A stretch of 64,000 nt of DNA from Bacteriovorax stolpii (GTDB lineage Bacteria; Bdellovibrionota; Bacteriovoracia; Bacteriovoracales; Bacteriovoracaceae), in contig NZ_CP025704.1 of NCBI RefSeq assembly GCF_002872415.1, positions 1,612,001 to 1,676,000 of the forward strand, in the 5' to 3' direction. How positions within the stretch are numbered: position 1 is the stretch's first letter; each line of letters starts with the position of its first letter. Positions 16,322 through 27,646 of the stretch are shown one piece after another. Both the position numbers and the translations under genes were made by a program. Below the pieces are notes generated by a model, which worked only from the letters and a program-made list of their open reading frames with translations, made no database searches and was not told the origin of the DNA.

Positions 16322-16690
16322 ATGATCAATTTAGTGGCCAATACTGCAGTGATTTTAGTTGCTGTCTTGCACATATATTTTCTCTACCTAGAGATGTTTC
16401 AATGGACCAAGCCTTTAGGGCTTAAAATCTTCAGAAATGACGCTGAGTTTGCTAACAAAAGCGCTGTTTTAGCTGCGAATCAGGGGCTTTATAACGGTTT
16501 TCTTGCGGCAGGTCTTATTTGGTCGGCCATGGCCTCGGGAAATGAAGCCTTACATTTGAAGATTTTCTTTCTCGGATGTGTAATTGTGGCGGGGTTATAT
16601 GGCGGGTATTCCGCTAACAAAAAAATCTTTTTTATCCAGGCGCTGCCAGCGCTCATTGCCCTCGCTCTGGTCTTGAATATGTATTTCTAG
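16322..16690 (+). CDS. DUF1304-family membrane protein
   Basis: 122 residues with four predicted membrane helices (residues ~3-21, ~53-70, ~78-95, ~101-121). YLEMFQWTKPLGLKIF and the conserved NQGLYNGFLAAGLIW segment are the marks of the DUF1304 (YqjF/YdfR-like) integral membrane family. Function is unknown. The ATG has CGGAGGGAAAA just upstream, a strong ribosome-binding site. It stands between the divergent paa operon and the IOR gene; co-transcription with IOR is possible, since only 113 bases separate them and no terminator is evident. Confidence 0.85.
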   Translation: MINLVANTAVILVAVLHIYFLYLEMFQWTKPLGLKIFRNDAEFANKSAVLAANQGLYNGFLAAGLIWSAMASGNEALHLKIFFLGCVIVAGLYGGYSANKKIFFIQALPALIALALVLNMYF

Positions 16691-16803
16691 TTAAGTCTGA
16701 CAAAAAATCTTCCCTTGGATTTTTTTGGGCCTCTCAAAATAGGCTTTCCAGTATTTTTGTGAGATATTTTTGAAAACAAAAACATTTGACGAGAATCTTA
16801 CAT

Positions 16804-19800
16804 ATGACTACCGAAATTCTTAACGGGAATGAGCTTATTATTCAAGGGGCCCTGGAAGCAGGCTTTCATTTATATACTGGCTATCCGGGATCTCCTTTAG
16901 CGGATTACTTTAATATTCTTTACGAAAGAAAAAACGAGTTTAAAGAAAAAGGGATCCGTGTCGTAATCGCTAACTCTGAAGCCAACGCTGCAGCGATGGC
17001 TTCTGGAGCAAAACAAGCTCACAAAAATGCTTTGGTGGCCATGAAATCAATGGGCCTTCATGTGGCTTCAGATGCGCTGTCTGTTGGTAATTTCGCCAAC
17101 CCTGGAAAAGGGGGAGTTGTCGTTGTAGTTGGTGATGATCCTTGGTCAATTTCAACTTCAAGCCCTGCTGATTCTCGCTACCTGTTTAAACATTTACACA
17201 TTCCTTTTTTAGACCCATCGACACCACAAGAGTTAAAAGACTGGATGAAGATTGCACTGGAAATTTCTCTTGAGACTTCGGTTTACCAGGGTGTTCTATT
17301 GACAACTTTTTTAGCTGAAGGGGGAGGGCGTGTTGAGATTGGAGCTGAGAAAAAAATTGATAAAGAACTCATTGAACTAAACCCTGCTGAGTTTGACCTG
17401 GCCAAAAACGTTATGGTTCCGCCCAATTCATTCAGAGCAGATATCTCAATGATCAAAGAGCGTTTTCCAAAAGTTTTTGATGTTTTAAAAGCTAAAAAAT
17501 TAGACCAGATTTTTGGGAATACCTCTTCAAAAGTTGGATTCATCACCAGCGGAGCTGTTTTTGAAATATTAAAACAAGTTCTCGATGACAACGATGCTCT
17601 GGAGAGATTCTCTCTCTACAAAGTAGGGGCCCCATATCCGTTAATTGATGACCTACTTGTTCCTTACTTAAAAACGCTTGAGACGATTATTGTCGTAGAA
17701 GAAAAGCGCGGCTTCTTAGAAACAGAGCTAAGAGAGCTCATGAGCCGTCATAGGATCACGGCAAAAATTTACGGGAAACGTTTTGATGACGTGGAAGGAT
17801 TTCCGATCTACGGAGGTCTTAATTATGATCTTGTTTTAGATAAAGTCTCTACGGTTTTTAACAAGCTAAACCTTGGCGCTTGTCACCCCTCAAAACATGG
17901 AGTGACACTCTCTGAAGTCATGCCTCGAAGACTTCCCACTTTCTGTCCAGGATGCCCGCATAGAGAAACTCTCTCTCTTTTAAAAGACCTTCGCGGCCAC
18001 TTAAAAAAACAAAATATCAACCTGATCTCTCACGGAGATGTTGGTTGTTACTCACTATCTTTCCTTGAGCCATTTAAAGAAATGCATAACCTCTCGGCCA
18101 TGGGACAAGGGGGAGCGTTGGGTGCAGGTGTGGATTTATTCACCACGAACCCTTCAGTTGTTTTGATGGGAGACTCCACGTTCTTTCACTCAGGAATCAC
18201 TGATATCTCAAACTCAGTTCAGATGAGTCATGATATCACTTACATTTTATTAGATAACGACAACACGGCCATGACAGGTCATCAGATGACTCCGAGAACA
18301 GGGGAATCGGTGGAAGGCTTTAAGCGCCCGGCCCAGGACATGTTAAAAATGGTTCAGGCCTTAGGTGTAAATGAAGCGATCGAAGTCAACCCGAGTGACC
18401 GCTATTTTTATCAGAACCTGCTTCGTGAAACGGTGATGAAAAAAGGAACGAAGGTCATTATCTCGAATAAAGAATGTGGTCTGACTTTCCATGGAAGAAA
18501 GAAGGCAACAGAGAGAAAGCTATTTAACAATAATGGAACTCTTGATGTTCAACGCTTCTATCAAATCAACACTGATGCCTGCGAAGACTGCCGTGCTTGT
18601 GTTGAGATGACGGGATGTCCGGGGCTCTCGCAAACATTTGATGCTTATGGACCTAAAGTAACGATTGACCCGCAAATCTGTGTGTCTGATAGTTACTGTA
18701 CAAAAATTAAAGCGTGCCCAAGTTTTGAATTGGTGGAAGTTTCAAATTATCACCCGACAAAATACAGAGCTCGCGAAGAAAAGAAATTAGCGAGTGTGAA
18801 TCTTCCACTTCCAAACCAGAAGAAGACCCTTGAATCAATCGCTGCAGGTGTTGACTACCGTGCCGTTGTAACGGGAGTCGGTGGATCGGGAGTGACAACG
18901 ATTTCCCGTGTTCTTGCTGAAGCAGCGAAAGCAATGGGCGGTCGCTCAGATGTGGATTTTAAATTCGTCGATCAAAAAGGACTTGCTCAAAGAAACGGAA
19001 ACGTAACAAGTCACCTTGCTCTTTATAAAAAAGGGAAGTCACATGCTCAAGTCACACCTATGGGTGGAGCCGATGTGCTTTTATCACCGGATCTTTTAGA
19101 TGGCTCTCACCATTTGGGATTTTTAAGTGATACAGGGATGGCGATCTTAGATAAAAAGTTCCAGATTCCTCTTTCTCTCCTTTTAGACCGTGGAGTAGAG
19201 AAGAATCCAGTGAATGAGATCACGTTAGCGAATAAACTTCAGGGACTTCTAAAAGAAAGAATCACTCTTCTTCCGATGAAAGAAGTTTCAGAAAATCATC
19301 TTGGAAAAAGCGTTTATGCTTCAGCTCTTATTTTAGGGGCGGCCTTCCAGATGGGGCTGATTCCATTCTCACTTGATGACCTGGAAGAAGCTTTTGCCAG
19401 AACAATGAAAAAAGCTGAATTGGAAAACAACCTGACAGCTTTTACTTTAGGGCGCAGGCTTGCTTTAGGTGAAGACTTAAGAATTGAAAAACAAGAAGCT
19501 CCGATGATTGATCTGCTTTTTGCTTCATTGAGAGAAAGCTCAATCTTTAATGGGAGTGCTCTAGTTGAAAAAGCTAAAACGGCCCTTCATGAGTTAAAAA
19601 CAATTACTCACGGACAGGGGATTAAAGAAGAGCATTTGGCCCGTTACATTCACGACCTCTTGATCTTTGATCGAGGCCTTAAGTTTGATACCTTCCTGGC
19701 CGAAGCTAAAAAACTTCCTTCCTTATATAAAGACCAAGAGATGTTTGCCATGGCCCTAAGAACACTGGCGAAGACTTACTTTATTAAAGATGAAGTCTTC

Positions 19801-20145
19801 ATTGCTCACATGATGGTTTCACCTATGAGACGCTTAGAAGATGAAAAGAACTACCGTGATTTAGGGACCTCTTATAAGAAGGTCTTTATCAACCGCCCAA
19901 GCTTTGATTTAGGCGATAAAAAGGTAGAGTTCGACTTCTCTCCAAAACCATGGATGCTTAAGACTATGAGGCATATGAGGTTTTTAAGGGCCGCTCTTCC
20001 TGCCTGGCATAAAGAGGAGCGCAGGATTGCCAGTGAGGTAAGATCGCGAATCCTTGGCAAGGCTTTGGACTTTAAAGAGCTGCGCGCCCTGGAAAATATT
20101 AAAGGCTACCGTCAGGTCCGTTACGATATGGCAAGGCACCTATAA
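16804..20145 (+). CDS. iorAB: Fused indolepyruvate:ferredoxin oxidoreductase
   Basis: 1113 residues from the ATG at 16804 (a TTG 18 bases earlier is in frame but has a poorer site). It decarboxylates aryl pyruvates (indole-, phenyl- or hydroxyphenylpyruvate) to aryl-acetyl-CoA and reduces ferredoxin. In order: the IorA-type N-terminal domain (YTGYPGSPLADYF); TFCPGCPHRE near residue 381; the thiamine diphosphate motif GDSTFFHSGITD near 455 ending in NDNTAMTG; two 4Fe-4S clusters near 592-632 (CEDCRACVEMTGCP, CVSDSYC with KACP); then the IorB domain from ~687 (VTGVGGSGVTT, DQKGLAQRNG). IorA and IorB are separate in archaea; the single chain is the bacterial fused form. Next to the paa genes it could deliver phenylacetyl-CoA without a CoA ligase. 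Confidence 0.93.
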   Translation: MTTEILNGNELIIQGALEAGFHLYTGYPGSPLADYFNILYERKNEFKEKGIRVVIANSEANAAAMASGAKQAHKNALVAMKSMGLHVASDALSVGNFANPGKGGVVVVVGDDPWSISTSSPADSRYLFKHLHIPFLDPSTPQELKDWMKIALEISLETSVYQGVLLTTFLAEGGGRVEIGAEKKIDKELIELNPAEFDLAKNVMVPPNSFRADISMIKERFPKVFDVLKAKKLDQIFGNTSSKVGFITSGAVFEILKQVLDDNDALERFSLYKVGAPYPLIDDLLVPYLKTLETIIVVEEKRGFLETELRELMSRHRITAKIYGKRFDDVEGFPIYGGLNYDLVLDKVSTVFNKLNLGACHPSKHGVTLSEVMPRRLPTFCPGCPHRETLSLLKDLRGHLKKQNINLISHGDVGCYSLSFLEPFKEMHNLSAMGQGGALGAGVDLFTTNPSVVLMGDSTFFHSGITDISNSVQMSHDITYILLDNDNTAMTGHQMTPRTGESVEGFKRPAQDMLKMVQALGVNEAIEVNPSDRYFYQNLLRETVMKKGTKVIISNKECGLTFHGRKKATERKLFNNNGTLDVQRFYQINTDACEDCRACVEMTGCPGLSQTFDAYGPKVTIDPQICVSDSYCTKIKACPSFELVEVSNYHPTKYRAREEKKLASVNLPLPNQKKTLESIAAGVDYRAVVTGVGGSGVTTISRVLAEAAKAMGGRSDVDFKFVDQKGLAQRNGNVTSHLALYKKGKSHAQVTPMGGADVLLSPDLLDGSHHLGFLSDTGMAILDKKFQIPLSLLLDRGVEKNPVNEITLANKLQGLLKERITLLPMKEVSENHLGKSVYASALILGAAFQMGLIPFSLDDLEEAFARTMKKAELENNLTAFTLGRRLALGEDLRIEKQEAPMIDLLFASLRESSIFNGSALVEKAKTALHELKTITHGQGIKEEHLARYIHDLLIFDRGLKFDTFLAEAKKLPSLYKDQEMFAMALRTLAKTYFIKDEVFIAHMMVSPMRRLEDEKNYRDLGTSYKKVFINRPSFDLGDKKVEFDFSPKPWMLKTMRHMRFLRAALPAWHKEERRIASEVRSRILGKALDFKELRALENIKGYRQVRYDMARHL

Positions 20146-20170
20146 AAATTTCAGACATTCACATTTAAAC

Positions 20171-20214
20171 AAAAAGGCCGGTTATAATATCCCAAATTAT
20201 ATCCGGCCTTTTTT
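20171..20214 (+). terminator. Rho-independent terminator after IOR gene
   Basis: AAAAAGGCCGG and CCGGCCTTTTTT pair perfectly around an AT-rich partly paired loop; the flanking A and T runs allow bidirectional use. It starts 26 bases past the IOR stop. Confidence 0.9.
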
Positions 20215-20276
20215 GTAAAGAATTGGCAAAGACATTGCTTTAAACACACTGACAATAAACTCCACCAAAATAATGG

Positions 20277-20346
20277 ACGATTTTTGGAGACTATTTAGCA
20301 CTATTTTAGTGTCTAAATGGCCCTGAAAAATCGTCGTTTTTATTTT
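20277..20346 (+). promoter_or_regulatory. Long nested hairpin followed by T-tracts in leader of 1085-residue protein
   Basis: Outer arms ACGATTTTT (20277-20285) and AAAAATCGT (20326-20334) enclose inner arms ATTTAGCACTA (20293-20303) and TAGTGTCTAAAT (20307-20318), with one bulged base and a 3-base loop. T-rich runs follow at 20336-20346, just before the ribosome-binding site of the next gene. It could be a second terminator, an attenuator or a protein-binding dyad. No regulatory ligand can be deduced. Confidence 0.5.
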
Positions 20347-20369
20347 TGGTGCCGACTTGGGAGATCTCT

Positions 20370-23300
20370 ATGCGTTTATTAACTCAATTTTTCCTGATGA
20401 TTGCAGTAGCAATCGGAGTGGTTCAGGCAGCTGACATTCCAGGCTACATCGGAAACCAGTCTTTTCGATTAACTGACGATCCAGAATTAAATAACGTTAA
20501 CAGACGTGCAGAAGATGCAAAAGTTGACGTTGCTCGTGCAGAACAGGCCCAGGCCCAAATTGGAGATCAGGTCAGAGTGCTGGAGCAACAACAACGTTCA
20601 TTAACTGAAAGAATGAACTCGCTGACAGCAGAAGCGGCTTCACTTAAAAACGTGAAGGCAACTTTAGTGGCAAAGCTTGAAGAGTTAAAAAAGACTCCGG
20701 AAGTTAATGTTGAAGCGATCAATGCTGTTCAAAAAGAAATCGAAAGCCTTGATGCTCAAATCTTAGAAAAGAATAAACAAGCGGGACAAGCAAAACTAGA
20801 GCTTGGACCAGTTAACGTTCGCCTTGATCAGGTAAGAAACGATTTCAATCTTGCTGGAAGAAAAGCAGAAGATGCTCGTCAAAGAATGCAGATCGCTGCT
20901 CGTCAAAGAGATGAATATAGAGATGAGTTGGTTTTAGCGATTAAGAAAATTAACAATGAAGGTGCTCGCGTTGGTCAATCTGATGGATCAATGGACGGAG
21001 CGGATATGTCTTATCGTTTAGGTAACGACCGTGGAAATGTTGACGGCCAAAATGATGGTCTTTCACAGGGAACTGTTGACGGACAAGACCGCTTCTATAG
21101 AAGAGGAGCTGAACAAGGTGAGCGCGATGGATCGGCAAGAGCGCGCATCAATGGTCAAAAAGACGGGACAAACGAAGGGACAATTAACGGTAACTCAAGT
21201 GCTGGTAACAGAGAAGGCCGCATTGCTGGTATCAAGAGAGCTGACGGAAGTAACGCTGCTCAGGTAGGTATCGACCAAGGTAAAAAAGCTGGTATGGAGC
21301 GTGCTGTTTCAACTGGTAAAGTTGATGGACGCAACAACGGTGAAGCAGAAACAACAAGAAAACTAGAAGCTGGTGAACTAAAATCAATTAACCTTGATGG
21401 AACATTTGCTGGTAGCTTTCAGAGAAGAAGCCCGGATTACCCAGGTGACTTCAATGGACCGAACTATAAACCAAACATCAATCACAGCAAAGACATCATG
21501 AGAAGAGCGTTTGCTGATGGATACGTATTTACTTACCGTCAATACACACGTTTTGAATTCCAAAGAAGAATCGATACGGATTACAACCAAAGATACGATG
21601 TATCTTACAAAGGTGCTTACGATTCAGCTGTGAACCGCGATTACCCAGCCTACTACGATCAAGGCCGTCGTGAAGCAGACGCTCGCGCTTACAACCGCGA
21701 TTACCCAATCATTAAAGCTGAAGCTTACAGAATTGCTTTTGCTCAATTCGATGCTTCTCCAAATAGATCAAGCACAGAATTCAAATCGTCTTATACTGGA
21801 AGTGAAGCTTCTGCTTACGCTCAAAGATATGAAGATATCCGTTCGGCAAACTTTGATAAAACTGAACTGGATACATTTAATGCTAACATTGCTTCTCAAA
21901 CAGAAATCTACCGTCAAAAGAGAATTGCTGAAGTTACGACTATCTATAATACAAACGCAGTTCTTCAGTTCGTATCAAGTGATATGCTTGATGGCGGTAT
22001 TAAAGGTGTAGCTCTACTTGATGGTGTATTCCAACCAGGTGAGACAACAAACCACAATGTTGTTCTAAGAAACTTCGGATTTAAAGATGCAACAAACGTA
22101 TCGGTTGTCCTTGAAGGTGGACAGGCCGTAAAACTTCCAAGCATCCCAGCTAGAAGTATCGTAACAATTAAAGGTGCAGCTCAAGGGACAGTTAATACTG
22201 CTCTAAGCGCAGTGTACAGATCAGCTCTAAGAGTTGTGTCTCCATTGACTTCACAAGATGCAGTTGAAGGCCGCCACTTTGATAAGATCAACAACTCAAT
22301 CCTAAAAGACGCTGACCAAAAGACAGTTCGCGTGGCATACCCACTTGCTCTTTCTGGTTTAAGTCTTGAGTCTCAGTTACTAAAAGGATCAAAAAACAAA
22401 CTTAGAATTGCTCTAACAAACAACTCTAAGCGCGAGTACAAAGGCGAGCTTAAAATTAAGCTTGAGACAAACTCACAAAACCCAATCATCACTAAAGAGT
22501 TTGGTGTTGTAGGCTCTCTTCAGTCAACTGTTTCTCTATCAGATGCTGAAATCCTGGTAGACGCTGAACAAGACGCATACCGCGACCTTGCTATCAGCGC
22601 TCGTGTTGAGCAAAATGGTGTAGTGATCGGAGTTCTTCCTCAAGACTTCGTAACAATGGCAAAAGCGCAATTTGCTGATAAAGGTAAAGTACCAGTTCTT
22701 GTTGCGAACACAGATGCTCAGTTAAATGACTTCTTGGATGCTCTACAGGCAATGGGTGGATCTGAAAAAGTATCTATCCTTGACTTAAGCCTTCAGTCTC
22801 TGAACGCTGGAACAATTGCTAACGGTCTGTCTCAAAAAGTACTAGTTGTTCTTGATGATTCAAGCTCAACAAGCATGAAGTCACTAAACGCTTTCCTTGG
22901 AAAGTCGAAGTCTTCAACTTTCCTTTTAGTCGATGATTCAAATGCTGGTCTAAAAAACATCCAGTCAATTGGGTCAATGAAAGATGCTTCAAAACTTCTT
23001 TTTGGAAAACGCTCTGTTCATTTCACAAACCCACACAGAGCAACTGGTGTTCTTAAGTCGAGTGCTTTAATGCAGTCGAGCCTAAGAGGATTTACGAGTG
23101 ACTTAGCTCTTGCTCAGTCTCTAGCGTTAACTCCAGCAGAACTACTTGCTGAAATTAAGGCAAAAGTAACTCCAGAAAACTTTAATACACCAAACGATAC
23201 AATCAAGGTGTACTCGCTTAAGGCACTTTCTGAAGTTCTGGCAATCAACGTAGCGTACGATGAATCAGGTGGAATCTTCTCTCGCGATAAGAAATGGGCG

Positions 23301-23627
23301 AAGATGATTGAAGAAGATGGATCACTTTTCCATAACGCTCTAAAAGCTGCTTCTTCTGGTGATGTAGTGGTTTCTAAGCTTCCGTTTGTTCTTTCGGCAA
23401 TCGCCATGAAAGAAACTCTTTCAAGCGCAATGAGTCGTGGAGATGGAATCTACAGAGACATGAAGCTTAAGATCCAGAATGCAACAAATGGAGTTCTTAA
23501 GGATATGGAAGATTCTTTCGAGAAAAGTTTGAAAAAGAATTTTAAAGAGACTTATAATAAGGCATATGCAAATAAGGCCGTACATAATCCATTCTACATT
23601 CCAGAACCAACGACTTTTGATAACTAA
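20370..23627 (+). CDS. Large exported coiled-coil, Gly/Asp-repeat and Tyr-rich protein
   Basis: 1085 residues. I chose the ATG at 20370 behind GGGAG over an in-frame TTG 24 bases earlier. The signal peptide ends near residue 20 (GVVQA, then ADIPG). Residues ~35-190 are coiled coil. Residues ~197-325 are Gly/Asp/Asn-rich with imperfect short repeats (GQSDGSMDG, DGQNDGLSQGTVDGQD, NGQKDGTNEGTINGN). Residues ~353-500 are Tyr/Arg-rich with the twice-used RDYP unit (SAVNRDYPAYYDQGR, RAYNRDYPIIKAE). Around 547-610 a beta domain like CARDB follows (PGETTNHNVVLRNFG). I recognise no family. The architecture suggests an envelope structural or surface protein. A terminator-like stem follows immediately. 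Confidence 0.85.
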   Translation: MRLLTQFFLMIAVAIGVVQAADIPGYIGNQSFRLTDDPELNNVNRRAEDAKVDVARAEQAQAQIGDQVRVLEQQQRSLTERMNSLTAEAASLKNVKATLVAKLEELKKTPEVNVEAINAVQKEIESLDAQILEKNKQAGQAKLELGPVNVRLDQVRNDFNLAGRKAEDARQRMQIAARQRDEYRDELVLAIKKINNEGARVGQSDGSMDGADMSYRLGNDRGNVDGQNDGLSQGTVDGQDRFYRRGAEQGERDGSARARINGQKDGTNEGTINGNSSAGNREGRIAGIKRADGSNAAQVGIDQGKKAGMERAVSTGKVDGRNNGEAETTRKLEAGELKSINLDGTFAGSFQRRSPDYPGDFNGPNYKPNINHSKDIMRRAFADGYVFTYRQYTRFEFQRRIDTDYNQRYDVSYKGAYDSAVNRDYPAYYDQGRREADARAYNRDYPIIKAEAYRIAFAQFDASPNRSSTEFKSSYTGSEASAYAQRYEDIRSANFDKTELDTFNANIASQTEIYRQKRIAEVTTIYNTNAVLQFVSSDMLDGGIKGVALLDGVFQPGETTNHNVVLRNFGFKDATNVSVVLEGGQAVKLPSIPARSIVTIKGAAQGTVNTALSAVYRSALRVVSPLTSQDAVEGRHFDKINNSILKDADQKTVRVAYPLALSGLSLESQLLKGSKNKLRIALTNNSKREYKGELKIKLETNSQNPIITKEFGVVGSLQSTVSLSDAEILVDAEQDAYRDLAISARVEQNGVVIGVLPQDFVTMAKAQFADKGKVPVLVANTDAQLNDFLDALQAMGGSEKVSILDLSLQSLNAGTIANGLSQKVLVVLDDSSSTSMKSLNAFLGKSKSSTFLLVDDSNAGLKNIQSIGSMKDASKLLFGKRSVHFTNPHRATGVLKSSALMQSSLRGFTSDLALAQSLALTPAELLAEIKAKVTPENFNTPNDTIKVYSLKALSEVLAINVAYDESGGIFSRDKKWAKMIEEDGSLFHNALKAASSGDVVVSKLPFVLSAIAMKETLSSAMSRGDGIYRDMKLKIQNATNGVLKDMEDSFEKSLKKNFKETYNKAYANKAVHNPFYIPEPTTFDN

Positions 23628-24423
23628 GTCTATAGGGCCGCTTCTTTTAGGAGCGGCCTTTTTCTTTTTTTCTTCACTGACTTCTGCCCATGCGGCCCTA
23701 AAAATTGCCGTTGTCGATACTGGCTTTTGCTCAAATAAAGCTCAGACTCATGCAAAGATTCACAAAATTCTTCCCACATTAGATATGACAGAAAGCAATG
23801 AATACAATTGCGCTAAAGTCACATCAAAAGAACTTAGTGAATCAGGCCGCTTTCATGGGCAGCATGTGCTGAATGAATTTTTAAAATTCCTTCCTAAAAA
23901 AATTGAAGCACAGATCACTCCATTAGTTGTCTACGATAAAACTGGGACACAGACCGAAGATGGATGGAGCAAGGCCATTGAGTATATTGAAAAAGAAAAG
24001 ATAGACCTGGTGCTTACAGCCTCAGGTTTTATTTCAGATAAAAAACTTGTGGGTGAACTTCCTTCTCTATGGTTTATTCCTTCAGGCAGAACTGAACGTC
24101 TCATTTCCAGAGAAACGGTGCTGTTTCCACAAAGCCTCACACCTAAACCAAACATCATTATGATCGGTGATTATTTTGATAAAGGACAAATCATTTACGA
24201 CCAGGCCCTGTTATACCAGGATCATATTGATTATTATTTTCCTTCGGGGAGTAAGGGCTTTCAAGGGACCTCTCGCGCTGTGGCCGAAGCTATGGGGAAA
24301 GCCCTAGAAAAGTGCTTCATTACTAAAGAAGTCAAAGAGGCGTACCTACTGCGTCTTTGTTTACTTAAAAACAGTAAAGTTCTTAAAGATCCCATCCTTA
24401 AAAAAGAGTTCAAAACCTTCTAA
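23617..24423 (+). CDS. Subtilase-like (S8 family) exported protein
   Basis: 268 residues if translation begins at the TTG at 23617, which overlaps the end of the previous gene by 11 bases; the result is a good signal peptide (ITKSIGPLLLGAAFFFFSSL, cut after SAHA). The mature part follows the subtilisin order: Asp in IAVVDTGF (~34), His in GRFHGQHV (~80), PNIIMIGDYF matching the usual VGA strand, and Ser in FQGTSRAVAEA (~219). The oxyanion Asn is not evident: the matching places read VLTASGF and FIPSGR. It is small for a subtilase and may be slow, specialised or inactive. The signal-peptide codons also form a terminator-like hairpin, so expression may be reduced relative to the upstream gene. 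Confidence 0.72.
   Translation: MITKSIGPLLLGAAFFFFSSLTSAHAALKIAVVDTGFCSNKAQTHAKIHKILPTLDMTESNEYNCAKVTSKELSESGRFHGQHVLNEFLKFLPKKIEAQITPLVVYDKTGTQTEDGWSKAIEYIEKEKIDLVLTASGFISDKKLVGELPSLWFIPSGRTERLISRETVLFPQSLTPKPNIIMIGDYFDKGQIIYDQALLYQDHIDYYFPSGSKGFQGTSRAVAEAMGKALEKCFITKEVKEAYLLRLCLLKNSKVLKDPILKKEFKTF
23634..23670 (+). terminator. Terminator-like hairpin inside signal-peptide codons
   Basis: GGGCCGCT and AGCGGCC form a strong stem with a T-rich loop, followed by TTTTTCTTTTTTT. It lies 9 bases past the stop of the 1085-residue gene and within the first codons of the subtilase-like gene, encoding part of Gly-Pro-Leu-Leu-Leu-Gly-Ala-Ala-Phe. Confidence 0.8.
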
Positions 24424-24452
24424 AAGAAGTCCATTGATGATACTCTAGGCGC

Positions 24453-25777
24453 ATGAAAGAATCAGTATCCGCCGTATTTACCACCAATGACCAAATCTTT
24501 TTTATTAAGAGACAAAACTATCTCAATGTCTTTCCTGGTTATTATGCAACTCCAGGGGGAAAGGTTGATGCCACAGACAGTGAAGAGGCCCTGCCTCATG
24601 CAATCTGGCCCAAGCATGTTAAGCCTCAGCTTCTGCACGCGCTTATTCGCGAAGTAAGAGAAGAATTAAATTACGATTTAGTGGCGGCCGTTGAAAATGG
24701 GGATGTCGTTGCAATAGAAGATATCGGTCTGGCGATTACTCCAGAATTTAATCCGTACCGATTTAAAAATTATTATATCAAGATACATCTTAAAGCACCT
24801 AAAGAGTTTAACCTCGACCCAAGTGAAGTGGAGTTTGGAGAGTGGAATACGCCAAAAAACTTGCTTGAGCGCTACCATCTGGGGCATATGCTTGCCGTTC
24901 CACCTGCAGTTGTGCTTTTAAAAACATTTGAAAAAAATCCTCTGCACAATACGCCGATTGAAATGACTCTTCCTCATGACCCGGAAATAGAAGTGCCGAT
25001 GATTGAGTCGATTTATGGAGTCAGACAATTTCTTCCTCTCTCGCATACATTCCCTCCGGCCAATCGCACGAACTCTTTTATTATCGGCGATGACGATGCC
25101 GTAAAATATTTAATTGATCCTTCTCCTCGTGACGAAGTGGAACTTAAGAAGTTTTTAAAGTCAGTGAATAAAATTGGCTTTGACCGCATTCTTATTACTC
25201 ATCACCATCCTGATCATTATGAATTCTCGCGCGACATCGCTCTAGAATACAAAGTGCCAATGGAGATGAGCCAGTTTACTTATGCGATTATCGGTGCTGA
25301 GTACTTTAAAGGTATTGAAGTCGTTATTAGAAAAGAAGGTGACATTCTGACAAAAAGTTTAGGTCACGATGTCATCGTTTATGAAGTTCCTGGACATGAT
25401 GAAGGACAGCTGGCGATTGCACCAAGAAACTTAAGCTGGTTTTTAGCTGGAGATTTAATTCAGACAATCGGAACGGTGGTTATTGGTGGACCTGAAGGGG
25501 ATATGAAGAAATACTTCAACTCTCTTATGCGCGTAATTGATTTAAATCCAAAAAATATCATCCCAAGTCACGGGATCATTATTGGTGGGACTCATAAAAT
25601 TTCTGAAACGCTTAAGCACAGGCAAGAGCGCGAGAATCAAATCAAAGAACTTTTAAAGATGGGAAGAAATCTGCAGGAGATTCTCGATGTAGTGTATGTC
25701 GGGCTTAAACCTGAGCTTCTACCATATGCTTTAAAAACGATAGAAGCTCACATTACAAAAATTAATAACGAAAACAA

Positions 25778-25781
<4 letters not shown>
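24453..25781 (+). CDS. Nudix hydrolase - metallo-beta-lactamase fusion protein
   Basis: 442 residues. Residues ~1-170 form a Nudix domain: ATPGGKVD starts the box and ALIREVREELNYDL ends it, with an insertion of ~20 residues between the Gly-Gly and the REVREE helix. Residues ~195-430 form an MBL-fold domain of the LACTB2/glyoxalase II-like branch, with THHHPDHYEF near 248, DEGQLAIA, LAGDLIQ and IIPSHG. Nudix domains hydrolyse nucleoside diphosphate-linked compounds such as CoA or NADH derivatives; MBL members of this branch cleave RNA or thioesters. The pairing hints at two steps on one substrate, which is inference. Its stop codon overlaps that of the convergent acs gene by 4 bases. Confidence 0.88.

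Positions 25782-27646
<1,865 letters not shown>

Noticed and set aside
20346-20362. TTGGTGCC-type sequences at 20346 and 53561 as sigma-54 promoters
   Set aside because: They share TTGG with the 30537 site, but lack TGGCAC and a -12 element at the right distance.
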